Positions 11,206 through 23,748 of a stretch of DNA of 64,000 nucleotides are shown here, piece after piece (positions within the stretch are counted from its first letter, which is position 1; every line of letters begins with the position of its first letter). The stretch lies in assembly GCA_023653785.1 (NCBI GenBank), contig JAMKCH010084933.1, positions 124,001 through 188,000 of the forward strand. Reading direction: 5' to 3'. Both the position numbers and the translations under genes were made by a program. The notes below the pieces were generated by a model. The model made no database searches and was not told where the DNA came from. It saw only the letters and a list, made by a program, of their open reading frames with translations. Origin of the DNA: Ophioderma brevispina (taxonomy: Eukaryota > Echinodermata > Ophiuroidea > Amphilepidida > Ophiodermatidae).

Positions 11206-11289
11206 TAGTACAGTAATTTTTGATCGGACCCAACACAAATTGCAACAGACACAATTTTGGTGTTGATATACTGTGAAATAGTTCAAAAA

Positions 11290-12210
11290 TAATATATTAA
11301 AAGTCTACCAAAATCAACCTAATGGAACATGTAGAAATAAGGGGGCAACGTTTGTACAGGGGTAAAAATTAGAATTGTTCGAATTGATTCAAATGATGTA
11401 CCAATTTATTGGGATACTCCTAAGGTTTAAAAAAAGGTATAGTTTGCCCTATTAAGCGGTATAGTTTTAGTACAATAGGCACATAACAGTCAAGGTCATC
11501 CTGGGGGTAAAATACATAGGAATTGTTCCGATTTTGATCGACTGTGGTAAACTGTTAAATTTGTCCCACCAGATATTAAAGTAAACTGAATAGATTCTTG
11601 GTTGAACTTTCTAGCTAAGAGTTACAGAGCTATGACTAGTGCCTTCCCCATAGACCCTGTAGTCCCCAGTCACATTTTGCGTTCCAATTATGCAACGAAT
11701 TATTATTAGCTGGGCAACCAGTATAGTTGGGGTTCTGTCACATTAGACGAACAATTGAAACCAATTTTATAACGAACGGATATATCTGAAATTACCCCCC
11801 CCATTGTGACTTGAACCTATTTGACTCATAAATGTGGAACTACAACCTGCAGATAGGCAAAAACTATACTTTTTATCCTGGGCAATGGAACGAACAAGTG
11901 GCATTACTTTTCGACGCGTTTGGAACGGTTCATATTGAGGATTTTGATATGTTGTTTAACGGTTTCGAAATATAATTTGTTGGAATTGATTCTGTGCGAT
12001 TAGTGTGGGTTAGGCAGCATTCATTCTATTTTGACTGGCATATACATTATCTAAGTATGTACATACCTACATGCACTCATATAGAAATACATACAATATT
12101 ATATTGGCCTTTCATTAAAATATCAAGGGTATAAGCTGCTAGTTAACGACAAAGGTTGTCATAGTGGGTTGGGTTATCACATTTGAGAGTTGTCATCATC
12201 TCGTCCGTTC
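11290..12210. other. No gene seen
   Basis: AT-rich sequence without a supportable coding frame or clear repeat. Confidence 0.5.
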
Positions 12211-12214
12211 ACTG

Positions 12215-12893
12215 ATTTTATCTCAGCATTGACTATGCCAATTCACATTTGTATGGAATGTCGGCCAGAGATCGGAGTAAAATTCAGATTTTGCAGAATA
12301 AGATCAGCAAGGCTGGTGTTCGATCTATAGAAGGACACCAGACAGCGACACTCCTTAAAGCTCCTTGGCGACCATTTAGTGAGGCGGTGTTCTTTAGCTT
12401 ATGCTTACTTACAAGGGCATTTCAGGACAATTGCCACTATTGTCCGAATCATCTCTGTGTATATATGGCCAGGGCCAGGGATTGCGATCTGCAGATTACA
12501 AGACGCTCCTCACGGTTCGCGCACAAAAAGGTCATGGGTGACAGGGGTTCAGCAATGCGGCCCTAACCCATGGAACTCTTGCCTATCTCGTTCGCCACTC
12601 CACGTCCATTACTTTAAGAAAGCTCTAAAAATCATGATATTCCTAGAGTGATCGTGTGCTTCTTAATTAGTTTTTTGTTATTGCCTAACATGATGTTAAG
12701 GTTGTGCGGCGTTTCCTTTTTATTTATAGTTGATGTTAAGTACTTATCTCATGGGTCATCTTTTACAATTACCTGTTGTATTACTTTGTTTTAGGCTAAA
12801 TAGTTATTACTCTCTATTTTGTAAAGCGCTCTGACCTGGTTTTGAGAAGGCGTTTTATCAAATGCCGTTTGTATTGTATTGTATTAAACACAA
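12215..12893 (+). mobile_element. 5'-truncated LINE, 3' end with (TTGTA)n tail
   Basis: The plus strand encodes, with frame breaks, the C-terminal part of a non-LTR retrotransposon polymerase. The text LYGMSARDRSKIQILQNK (from about 12246) is the usual 'YG-(x)-LQ-LQNKAAR' block after the reverse transcriptase core. A second frame ends with a PNPWNSCLSRSPLHVHYFKK segment matching the family's 'WNSLP...FKK.L' end, followed by a stop near 12650. The 3' UTR contains the GCGCT...AAATGCC type sequence and finishes in gtattgtattgtatt, a tail typical of target-primed insertion. Everything upstream is missing and at least one frameshift separates the two frames, so the copy is dead. Clade: CR1/Jockey-like, not resolved. 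Confidence 0.8.
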
Positions 12894-12899
12894 TGATAT

Positions 12900-13975
12900 G
12901 AGGCATTTGTAAGAAAAGGAATTCTACAGGCATTTTCAACACAAAGTAATTACTCGATGTGAAGTGTTGCGATTATTTTAAATAATACAAGTTCATTAAA
13001 GAAAAAACTAATTGTGACAACATCTGTATAGTTTTTAGGTAAAACTAATTTATATATGTTTAGAATAATGGGATCAGCAGGTTATTTAGACAATGGACTA
13101 TTTACAATACTCAATATCGAAAGAGAGAGGGAGAGAAGGAGAGAGAAAGGAGAGATTTAACATGTTTTCAGAAAAAATATGTTATATATTAGGAAAATGT
13201 TCAAGATGATATAAACGAAAATGATCAAGATTTTATAAATAACCACATAAAACGAAACTTTTAAGATTGTCCCTTATAATTTAGGGTAATTTAGGTTTGA
13301 CTAACACTCTTGCGTGGGAAATTTTCCGGAGGTCCTAACTCCTAGAATACTGGGTATGTATACTAGTATAATGTGATACTTTTAAATGACCTTACTCATT
13401 CCTAAAGCTCTTTACCACAGTAGCAAAATCGTGTTTAACTTGTTGTAGTGTATGTTCATATAATTCTTAAGGCAATATATGATTAGAATAACTTGAAGTA
13501 ATTTGAAAATTGTGTTTACTCATGAGGGTAGGAAGAAAGTTACATCTAGTAGAGGGCTAAGCTGTCAGAACGGGACAATGCTTTTTTTAAATGGCGGTTG
13601 AGTCGAAAAAGAAGAAAGAGAGTCTGGAAAATGATAAGATATAGTATTATTTACGGTGTTCTGGGCTGACAGTTATGACAATAACTCCAAGATATGGGCC
13701 ACAATATATCGGATCCAATGAAACTGTGTCATACCGTAATATCCTAAGGATATATCTACTTTGATTTTTCAGGCGCTAAAATGGTAACAATGTGAATACT
13801 TGGACATGTGTTAGTCCCAATTTCAAAAATATGCAAACTTACTTATTCCATCAACTAATCCAATTAGCCATTAGTTTCAAACGAAAGTCTACTCTAGCCA
13901 AGGTGACTCACATGAAACACAAATACACAAATACACACCACACTATACCACACCACACATCCAGACTAAACTCAA
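12900..13975. other. No gene seen; short (GA)n tract
   Basis: AT-rich. A (GA)n-like tract lies at about 13119-13156. No supportable coding frame. Confidence 0.5.
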
Positions 13976-13978
13976 GAG

Positions 13979-14350
13979 CTACGGTGGGTGTTTTACTAAA
14001 AAATGTCTTAAAAAGACACTGTTTTCTACATTTTTCTTAATAAAACACTCTTTTTGGATTTTTTCTCTTAAAAAAACACTGTTTTAGACATTTTAAATAA
14101 TTATTCTTTTCAGTTTTTCAGTTTTGTTACTAAATGTCTCACTTTTCTTAGCCAAGAGGATAAACTAGAAAAATCGTCTTTTGTACTCTTTTACAGAATA
14201 AACCTCAATACTAGATTGTAGTTTATTCCATTATAGGACAAATCGTAGCATATTAACTCTGTTAAAACACCCACAACGTCAAGAAGAATCACCTCACACG
14301 GTAAAACACCCACAACGTTTCATTTCCTCGCTACAAATCACCCACAACGT
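13979..14350. repeat. Small inverted/direct repeat cluster (AAACACCCAC)
   Basis: ACGGTGGGTGTTTTAC at about 13981-13996 faces three direct copies of aaacacccacaacgt or a close variant (about 14264, 14303 and 14337), which are its approximate reverse complement. Within the left part, aaaagacactgttttctacatttt and aaaacactgttttagacatttt are direct repeats. It may be the ends of a short MITE or a decayed minisatellite. Confidence 0.5.
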
Positions 14351-14364
14351 TGGCTCTTGCAAGT

Positions 14365-14445
14365 ACACACACACACACACACACCCACGCACCAAACGAC
14401 ACAACCAACCCACCACACACACCACACACACACACACACACACCC
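14365..14445 (+). repeat. (CA)n microsatellite, compound
   Basis: Two (CA)n blocks are separated by cacca/ccaac-rich sequence. Confidence 0.9.
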
Positions 14446-14904
14446 TGAGTTAGTTGTTTAATTGTCAAAATAACACGAATGGGCTATCCAGAAAGGATCC
14501 ACTTCTCAATATGGCAGTAGGAATTGCTAACACCCTACCACTTCTTCCCAAAGTAGACACGAAAAAAAAATGCCATGGCAAATCCACGCGAATTTACACA
14601 CTGATTTGGCCCAAACAGCTGGGAATTCCTATAGTCATTTCAAATTTTGGAAATTGCCATCTTTATGGGTCTGTTCTGGACTAGGCCAAGGCAACGTTCT
14701 AAAATCCTCAATAACATTCTCATGCCTTATTTAATTACTACTGTACGGTACCTAGATTCTTAATCCTAATCATAATAAATTTCCATAATATAAAAACAAT
14801 TTTCACAAACACGACAAATACACAATCCTACCAAAACCAATATTCGTGGGAAATGGCCAAAGACCGAGACGACCACCTCCATAATACAAAAGATTGTTTT
14901 AAAA

Positions 14905-15156
14905 AAAAACTTCACAACTACACAAATGAAAATACAAATGACTACATAATATACTCAAAATATACAAAATAGCATACTTGGAGGTCGTGTCTTTAAATTG
15001 GTTTCTAAATAGTTTAGTTGAATTGATGCTCAGTGTTTGATTCAGTGGGTTCCAAAGATTCGGTCCAAAACGTTTGTACAGAGGGGTTAAAATAAATGTG
15101 GTCCAGTTGTCCAGTTTGGAGGTAATTGTGAAGCATCCGCTAAATGTACTTGGCAA
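14905..15156 (-). mobile_element. LINE C-terminal fragment, minus strand, cut by a MITE
   Basis: Reading the minus strand from 15156 down gives KLPSTFSGCFTITSKLDNW, then FGPNLWNPLNQTL, then STKLFRNQFKDT. This order matches the C-terminus of many non-LTR polymerases, where 'LP..FS.F' is followed by 'GP..WN.L' and 'F....K'. The frame runs directly into the end of the family A MITE at 15157, so the MITE was inserted in the LINE. No continuation is obvious beyond 15704. The copy is therefore broken and older than the MITE. Confidence 0.65.
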
Positions 15157-15704
15157 CTTAAAGCAATATTGGCACTTTTTTTGAAGAGCGCCCCCAATCT
15201 TCAAATTGAAATATTTTTGCACGTTACGTTGGAATGTCTAGGCAACTATACCTTCGAACGAGAATGCGTAAAAAATGCGTATTTTATCACAAATAAGCGA
15301 TGTTTGTAATTAGAATTGGGATCCCAGATTGGACTAACGGCAGACCTGGAAATGCTTCGTTTATGTTCGTCCATGGTGAAATAGTACCACCACGAGAAAT
15401 CACCTCTAACTTGACTTGCCCGAACTAACTAATGGATGAGCATAAACACATACATGGCGCAATTTCCCGCTTATTTCACATTGGAAGGCCGTTTCCAGCA
15501 GCCGTTGAATTATTATCGGGGATTCGCCCGATAATACTTATTCTAGTACCCAAATTCCTTCGTTTGTGACACATTACCTTTTCCGAGCCTTAACCATTCA
15601 CAGGTATAGTTTACTTATGCAGTTACCCATGAAACCGTGTAAAAATCTCCAAATTTTGAAAAATTGGGGGCGCCCTTAAAAAACTGTGCTAAATATTGCT
15701 TTAA
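15157..15704 (-). mobile_element. MITE, family A, copy 2 (inverted relative to copy 1)
   Basis: The element is 548 bp, with the same TTAAAGCAAT terminal inverted repeat and the same interior as copy 1 (grounded by ggatcccagattgga, aacttgacttgcc, catggcgcaattt and ggccgtttccagcagccg), read on the opposite strand. TTAA is present at both ends. It interrupts the LINE fragment at 14905-15156. Confidence 0.9.
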
Positions 15705-15924
15705 TTGCGCTGTGTTCTACAAAATAGATTTCACAACTCTAAACTCCAAAATTGGTCACACATCAAAAATGTTGCAATGTTGTATCCTAAAAATCATGGC
15801 GCTGTATGGCTTACTAAAAACGACATATTCGAATCTTCCTGGAGGTACTATCTTCAGTAGATAGCCATAATAACATGACATTGTTCTTATCTGTCACATA
15901 TTCATATTATATTATATTACAACA

Positions 15925-16110
<186 letters not shown>

Positions 16111-16517
16111 GTACTTCTATTCCTACTACTATGTAAATAGAAACGGAGATAACAATTAAATGTACAAATCACAAATACTCGTTTTAGAAAGCAAACACTC
16201 ATTTCTTACTGTGCTAGCACACGTGCTGTATTATACGCTTCAGTGCGAGTTCAGGACCTTTAGTATTTTGCTTGCGAATGCTAGTTTGGCCTATGCTTCC
16301 AATGATATCAAATGAATAAGTCCAGTACACGCGATAATCTAAAATCACATAACATATGAAAGTGATAGCAAAAATACAGATCAAGATAGGAGTATACACG
16401 TGAAATTCAGCTTTTTCAAGCTAAATTAGAACAAAAACGACGACAAAATTTGTTTAATGAATGCTAAACCACTGACTCATGGTTTCATTAAAGGAGATTA
16501 ACTTGTGCATATCTTAC

Positions 16518-16695
16518 CAACGATTGACCCGCTATGGGCGATAAATACGAGCCCGTAGGTTTGAAGCTTCGCGATGACGCAGCGATCGTTAGACATGCTG
16601 GAGTAATTGAATCGGGACCAGTTGTCAAAACAGAAAGCGAAATGATGTTTCCTTCCTTTACCACTACTATGCATAAGTTGCATGATGCCAGCCAT
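16518..16695 (-). CDS. Candidate first coding exon, unknown protein
   Basis: I do not recognise this protein. The minus strand is open from an ATG at 16695 (MAGIMQLMHSS...) through an N-x-S glycosylation-type site (FNYSS) to a moderately hydrophobic stretch, LQTYGLVFIAHSGSIVG, then meets ATCGTTG|GTAAGATATGC at 16517, a near-ideal 5' splice site. CpG and GC content are clearly higher than in the flanks, as expected of an exon. The layout (extracellular-type N-terminus, then a possible membrane segment, then an intron) could suit a membrane receptor, but that is a guess. No downstream partner exon was identified, and a chance open frame remains possible. Confidence 0.3.
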
Positions 16696-16719
16696 TAGCA
16701 GGTGGTCTAACACTTTGCA

Positions 16720-17850
16720 CGTGGATAGAAAAATTATTTATCACTGAGATTCTATGCATAATTCATTGCTGTTTTGAAGTACATCCCTAAAATAAAACGC
16801 GATGCATTTGGGATCTTATTTCAAAAAAGCACCTGTGTTAAACTTGGTATATTTGCAATATATTTACGGACGCAATTCTTACTTTGAAGAAAGATATTTG
16901 AAATTAATATTTTTGGTGTGTGAGCTTAATGTACATGCAAAGTTTGGGAGTTTGTATATAGTTGCTTTCCGAAGTTAGAGGGTTAACACAGAGAAAGGTG
17001 AAGAAGATGAACGAGTCACACGTAAATCCATATACCTAATACCTATTTCGTATGTAGATGCTTGAACTCATTTTAATATTAAAGAGCCTCATAGTCCTGA
17101 TGGGTCATGTACTTTGAATGTGTGTGTGTGTGTTTGTGTGTGTGTATGTGTGTGAAGTATAAAATAAGAAATTGGAATGGGAGAAATGCAGCAGTAATTC
17201 ATTATCGCTTATCTGGGCTTCTTAAGGGCCTTGATATAGAGAGACACAGAAATAAGACATGGGTGACTTTCAAATGAGCGTATAATAATTGGTATCAAAA
17301 TAATGAAATGAAATATACCGAAAGTGGAAGGAAAAATGTGGACAAAAAACAAACCAAAATGTTTTTTAAATACCAACCAGTAAATCGTTAATTTTGACAT
17401 TTGAAACAACCATCTTTTCTCTTAGTTTTGAAGGACAGCCTATTCTACCATATTTCATCTAAAAACAATTTTAAAAGGCTTTTCATGATCTTTTATGGTC
17501 GTTTCCGTTCACAATTTTTTTTAAATATATCGGAAACCGAATTAGGTACGAATGTCAAACAAAATACTAAAAGTTGTACTGTAATATGTACTTGATCACT
17601 TTATGTCACAAACTCACAAACATGTTTCGTCTGCATGGGTTTTAAAGTTATATTGTGGTGACCGGTACCGTAGTCGATAGTAGTCGCATGCTAGCTGTAA
17701 ACAGGCCAAAGCCCAATATTCTAACGCTATGTCGGATATAATCCTCGAACATAACAGAAAGTTCAAAGTAGGTAGTGTGTGTGTGTGTCTTTATGTATGT
17801 GTATCTAAAACGTGAAGTATCCAAACTACATTATACCTAGTTTGCCAATA
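16720..17850. other. No gene seen; (GT)n tract
   Basis: AT-rich; a (GT)n tract is at about 17119-17154 and a short one near 17776-17790. The small open frames have no recognisable features. Confidence 0.5.
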
Positions 17851-17856
17851 AATCAG

Positions 17857-18285
17857 TTAAAATTCACAAAAATTGTCAAAATATAAGTGCAATTTTGACT
17901 CTTCTTGATAATTGTCATTTCCATATTTTTCCTTCTGAACAGAAAAATGTTCATTACTACTGAAAAAGAGTTGATATGTGCATGTATCCACACCAGACGC
18001 GAGCAAAAAAAGTGTTACAGAAAAACTCTCTGTACTAATGAGGCAGTGTTTCTTAGTAACAGACGCATACTTAAGTGCACAAACGAAGTACCTCCTTTTA
18101 CACCTTAGTTCCATCGCGGGGAGTGCATAATAGTAGCGAGTTGTTTCAATGTGGATATGTAGCTTTATGTTCCAAGACTGAGGCAGATGACGTAATGTAA
18201 AAGTGTTCTGTAGACCACAGTTTCTCAAATAGGCTATAACCGCTGATCCATCCATACTCAAGTAAGTGGTTTCTTCCCTGGTCAA
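17857..18285 (-). CDS. Long open frame, 142 codons, unknown
   Basis: This is the longest minus-strand open frame outside repeats and transposons. No domain is recognisable: no signal peptide, no repeated motif, and scattered cysteines without spacing. The composition is only slightly less AT-rich than the flanks. It might be an exon, or a chance open frame; I lean to chance. Confidence 0.15.
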   Translation of the reverse strand: MTREETTYLSMDGSAVIAYLRNCGLQNTFTLRHLPQSWNIKLHIHIETTRYYYALPAMELRCKRRYFVCALKYASVTKKHCLISTESFSVTLFLLASGVDTCTYQLFFSSNEHFSVQKEKYGNDNYQEESKLHLYFDNFCEF

Positions 18286-18628
18286 GCTGCGCGCTAAAAA
18301 GCTATTTAGTCAGACCGTTTGTGTGTACACTAGAAAATTTCGCGAAGTTTTGTGCTTCAGGCTTGGTGTCTTAAGTGTTTGTGCTTTGTGGAGAGGACTT
18401 GTACCTAGGTGCCTGGTAAGTTGTGTCTGTATGGGTCAGTCGCGTGATGTCAGTGTGTCTTAAATGCACGCGTCACATTCATACATGACGTGTATTGTGT
18501 TATTAAAGATAGGTAGTCATCTAGTGAATGATTGTAATGATCAGATTTGACTTTTACTGAGAAACGTCGAACTGTTATTTACAGTAGTGATAGAATTGGA
18601 TTCACTGAAGAGGACTAAATACACATTA

Positions 18629-18865
18629 AGGTGCTCCCCCCCCACACACACACACACTCGCGCGCGCACACACACAAACACACATACACACACACGGTGA
18701 CGATGACATTTTGATAGTTTAATAAATTTTGTCATTTCTGAAATTGGACGTACTTTAGTTGGCAATATAATAATTATGTTGCCTTGGATGTTGTTTAATT
18801 AACATGGATAAAACGACAACAAATTTACATGTGTGTGTCTTTGTTTGTGTTTGTGTGTGTGTGTA
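18629..18865. repeat. (CA)n and (GT)n microsatellites
   Basis: A C9 run followed by (CA)n with a CGCGCG interruption lies at about 18637-18695, and a (GT)n tract at about 18829-18865. Cys-Val frames here are artefacts. Confidence 0.9.
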
Positions 18866-19544
18866 AAACACAGTGCAAGTAGAAAGCATGTGTAGAATTA
18901 AAGTGAAAAGGAAGTGGAGAGTACTTTAGCTCTAAGTGATCTCTTCATGCTACGACTATTTTAATGTGATTGTGATGAAGGGTTAATAAACCGAAAGCTA
19001 CCTTTAATCAGCGAAGATGGGCCATCTTCTCTGGTTTAATGAAATGCTGCATTTATTAACCCCCATGTGTATGTTGTGTGTACACTTGTGTTCGTATTTT
19101 TCTGAGGCGATTTAGTGTCTTTTTACTTTTCTTTGAGTGTCTCGCCGGGATAATACATTTTTAACGTACACATGTACAATTACTTTGAAGAGTTTGGGAA
19201 GTTTTATTTAAGATCTACCTTGTTTTTCTTGATCTACATTTCGGTTGTTTAAGCCTTTTTCTCCGTCTCTCATTTCTATTTTATCTCACAGGCTCTTTCT
19301 CTCATATATTGTTAAATACATGTAAAATCCATGTACTTTTAAGCAAATTCTTTTGAGGTCCACTTTGTTTCTTTACTTAGTTTATAAGCAAAGTTTAAAA
19401 AATATCCCGTTTGATTTGATTGAAATGCTATGGTGAAAACTTGATATAGTGACCTAAAAGGGGTCTCTTTGAGAAACGCAACCAATCGGCTTGTATTGTG
19501 TTTGTGTGTTCTCATTGTTATCGGTTCTGCATTATCTTGAGTGG

Positions 19545-20720
19545 CAATCCGAGTCGCGTGGCAGTGGCCAGCGAACAATCTCCAAGCCACGATCTGCGCC
19601 TCGTGCCACGGATTAAGGGCAGGCTTAGGTCTAGTGAGTGACGGAGAGTGGTGGTGAGAATTTCTGCTAATTGTTCGATTTATTAATGGACTGAAGGACT
19701 TGGCGTGCCCCCGAGCAGGTTTGACAGAGGATCACCGTCGGCTTGCGTTTTCCACTCTCTCTCTCTTTCTCCCTCTCAGTCTCTCTGAGTGTCTTTCTTC
19801 AACGAATGTACGTCCCCCACTTGTGTGCATTTGCAGGCGATTGGACAATCGCTAGTAGCCGAACTAAAAGCAATAAATCCGAAGCACTCATTAGAATTAT
19901 AATATTACCTTCACGGGTCTCTTAATTTTGGGATCTCGTATGAGATTTGCGACGCACTGCTTGCACCTGATCTCCTCCAATTTAATTTGGTTGTGGAGTG
20001 CGCATGTGCACTATGCCAATCAGTTCATGCATAAATTGAGTCGCGCTGTGCTGCTTCTGCGTAATATATTGTCGCATTTTGGTTTCAAACCTCTTCTTGC
20101 CGGCTCCGTCACAGATGTGTGTTCGTTTTCGCTTGGTGTCCGCACAAGTCATTTGTCTTGGACGAAATCTGCTGTCTAACATCAACACTAAGTGGTCAGC
20201 GTAATTTTTTGTGAACACTACTTGCGCCTGGTGAGCTATTTCCCTTATGCGTTTCTTTCCTGGATTTTCTTCACACATGTTCTGGATTTAATGTAAGTAC
20301 TACACTAAGTAAATTCTTCAACCTTTTGCTGCGTTCTCAATGATATCTATATGTGTACATATACAACGCATTAGTATCCTCAATGCACACTGCTCGTTTT
20401 GCATATCTTCCATATGTCGCTTTCAAGATTCGTTCACCATTTAAAAAATATTGGCAATCAAATTGGTAGTATATTTAACAATCGCAACAGGCTACTTTTT
20501 TGCCATTTACCGTGGAAATAGCAGCTTTGTTGGAGGCAAATCATTGGATTTTGACAGCCGCACATGTGGTGTATTTATAGCCGAGACCCCAGCGCTATCT
20601 CGGGTCAGTCTTTGTCTTCAATGACGGCTCTTGCTCATTCATTCGGAACGCCTGCTCGCTTACACTACTCGCGTGGCACCCATTGTTTCCCAATGCAATT
20701 CACCGCGAATATATTAGGCC
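19545..20720. promoter_or_regulatory. CpG-richer stretch with NRF1-like and TATA-like motifs
   Basis: Compared with its surroundings this stretch has more G+C and more CpG (for example around 19550-19620, 19995-20160 and 20580-20710). TGCGCATGTGCA at 19999-20010 differs by one base from the NRF1 palindrome. TATAAATA lies on the minus strand at 20572-20579 with CpG-rich sequence on its upstream side. A promoter firing toward lower coordinates is possible, but no first exon can be secured: the 19982-20278 minus-strand open frame starts with ATG and is lysine/arginine-rich but matches nothing I know. Confidence 0.25.
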
Positions 20721-23640
20721 AACAGTTCAGTACCAAATCCTTTTAAATTGGATCAATAAGGGTCTACGCACAAAGGCTACGCACATCACGATTTTATAGT
20801 TAAAAATCCGCATGGGAAAAGATTTTTTTTCATAGCAAAGATTCTTAAAATATAAATCTCTGAAAAGCTGCTGCCAGATTTGTATTTCAATAGTAGGGCG
20901 AGTGTTACACGCCTTTCTAAGTTTTAAGCATTTTCAGTTTGTTCTATCCAGATTCACATACTTTACGATACGCACTAGGGAAAAAAAAATCTGCGCAAAG
21001 AGCGCACAAAGAGGGTTGGGCAAAAACAGATAGGATTTTAAGGTAGCAGCGATGTAATATCTCGGCAGGTGTTCCCAATCTCAGGGATTTATGCGCAAAG
21101 GACTTACCCGGTGTTTTAGTGCTCGCGTGTTTCCTAAATGGACTAATTTATTTCACAAAGTCATTGGAATTATCCATCATTCGAGATCTCTTGGCGTAAA
21201 TTAGGCAACGGCAGTGGTACTTTGCAATTCTGAACCAATATGAGCGTGTGAATATGTCGCAGCCGGGTTATGATTAATGTTACAAGTTTTTATTCTAGCA
21301 TTTCATCGTAAAATCTTGAATAGTTATTCAGTAATTGTATTCAATACCTGTATGGAAAATAACAATGTGTAATTTCATGTTTGTAGACTATTTTAGAAGA
21401 CGGTAAATAATACTATTATGGGTTGATTTAGTAGTTCACAATTCCTATTCTTGAAAAAAAATAAAGTTAACGAGATATTTGCTGAATCGATGAATGTGTA
21501 CAATTGTAACAGCTATTTGCGAAAAAATAATTACGATTTAATTCAATGATTCGCTAGTATTTGGTAAATTAACTAATCATACTAGCCACTTTCATAGACT
21601 ATGTTTGATCAAATCTTCTCTTCGTGTCACAAAGAGAACAAAGAAGCAATGACCGGAATGACCGATGAAAAGAAAATAAATTACCTCCCACTATACTTCA
21701 AATTCTGCGGTAAGCTTTGTTTCATCACAGCCACCTACGCTTGTAAATTTGTAAGCGCGAGTAAGAGAGAGAAAGTGTGTGTATGTGTGTGTGTGTGAGA
21801 GAGAGAGAGATAGAGAAAGGCGCGGATTTTTCATGAACGTAGTATGGCGACAAATTAGCAATTCACAAATATCAGGATTGCATTCAAGGACAAAGTGCCC
21901 TGGGAATTGCCCTTTCCTAAACGGGAATTGAAGCCATCCATCTAACCCGCCAACGAAGATATTGTCTTATAATTAGATTGCATTTTTAGTGTACATGGCT
22001 TGTTGTTCAGCGCGCAGTTATAAAGACCACTCATTTTGGGCTTCCTTGCTTACTGTACACGAAGATCGTCATGATTTTTGGACCGTGTGTCGGAAATGAC
22101 GAACGAGATTGTGGCTGTGGTCGGTTAGCCTAGCCATAGTATACGTCTTTTGTGTTTGTCTTTTGGACGTGTTCAAATCGGGGATTTCCTATCCTTCACC
22201 TGCACTAGCTAGACGATCATGTCACCGCTTTGTGGGCGTAGGAATATGCGTTAAAACAAATAGTACTTGGCTGTGCGATGAGGTTCCCCGACTAATATAT
22301 TTATTATTCGAGCGAAATGTGTTTTTGTGGTTTTTTCTTTGTGTAATGTTAAAATGTCATCGTTCTTACAATTCCCAATTCCCTTGACTGTAAACTAAGC
22401 GAAGACGCTAAGAGTGTACACAAGTGTAAACGATATCAAAGATTCTAATATTTTCAGAAATACTAACTAATTAATCATTTTGCGAAGTTATGTTTTTCCA
22501 CACATCTTAATGACTTGTAGTTCAAATAGAAGAAAATCAAATTGTTTCCGTTGCTCACGTTGTTGAAACTTGTTTTAATATTTTTTTAATCGCTTTTTCA
22601 GCAAATTGAAACTTTGTGGATAGATAAAATGACATTTTGTGCAAAATAAACTCGTTCCACCTGTCCATCGCTATCCCCAGAAGATTTACTTTAGTGTTTT
22701 CGCTCTGATGACTGGGTCGTAGCCAATCGAGCGTATAGACGAGCATGCAAGCGTTGAGCTTCCAACCTCGCGCAACCTGTACAATGGATCTTCATTGCGC
22801 AATTTTCACACACGGCAGAGCATTAGGTATAATTGAAGCTCTCCGTGCTTACGACACAGCAGACAACATCATATATATATGAAAGACATACATATAATAG
22901 AGACATAATTACAAAATATTATACACATTATTAAAACAAGATAAGTGAAGATGTTATTGAAAACATATTAGCGCAATTTTTAACATTTAAAGAAAGAGCT
23001 TCGGTTGATTCATTTCATTTACATTTGAAAACCCATTCGTAAAGTAAAAATAAGAGAGAAATATAATTTATATATAAAAACACACAGATTTCAAAGTACC
23101 ATCAAATTATACATGTTTTTTCTAATTGAATTTTCCAAATGATATTTGTGCGGTGACGGCATCATGGGCAGGGATCTGTTTAAGAGCCGATCAATTATTG
23201 CACGATTAATCTATCATTCGATGAATCGATTGTTGATATTACTACTGCTAATCTGAATATTTACTGATGTGTCAGATTTTGGTAAGAAAATGGATTACCT
23301 TTTCAAAAAAAAAAAAGAATGTACTTTATTTGTGTCCTTCATGGACGTTTTCAGTTCATTCCAAAGAAGCCGGTGACTTGATGCTGACTTTGTGTTTTAT
23401 CGAATCTAAATTGAGCCGCATATAAATTGGTAAGTGATGCATAGAGATAGAAAACCGCTAATCAGTAAGGCTTAATAAACTGAACGCTGCTACTTCTAAT
23501 ATTAACCAATCTGAACGCTGATACAAATTTGTTCCATAATTAACATTAGGCGTGGCAATTCACGTTGTACATTTGACTTAGCATTTGTTACTTCAATACC
23601 CAGTAAAGTCAGACCAGTGGGTTGTCGTAACTGAGCGACC
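20720..23640. other. No gene seen; (GT)n/(GA)n microsatellite
   Basis: A compound (GT)n(GA)n tract is at about 21772-21815. Otherwise AT-rich sequence with short open frames lacking recognisable domains. Confidence 0.45.
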
Positions 23641-23658
23641 TTTGAAAATTACCAATTA

Positions 23659-23672
23659 TGGTGTATATATAT

Positions 23673-23745
<73 letters not shown>
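23659..23745. repeat. (AT)n microsatellite
   Basis: About 85 bp of alternating TA with two phase slips. It is self-complementary and able to form a cruciform. Confidence 0.95.

Positions 23746-23748
<3 letters not shown>

Noticed and set aside
10987..11286. Tyr-Val-Cys-Met repeat protein on the minus strand
   Set aside because: Translation of (ATAC)n; all three frames of the strand read the same tetrapeptide.
16518..16695. Assignment as a rhodopsin-type receptor N-terminus
   Set aside because: Hydrophobic segment is short and polar (AHSGS) and no TM1 N or other family residue is visible; kept only as an unknown exon.
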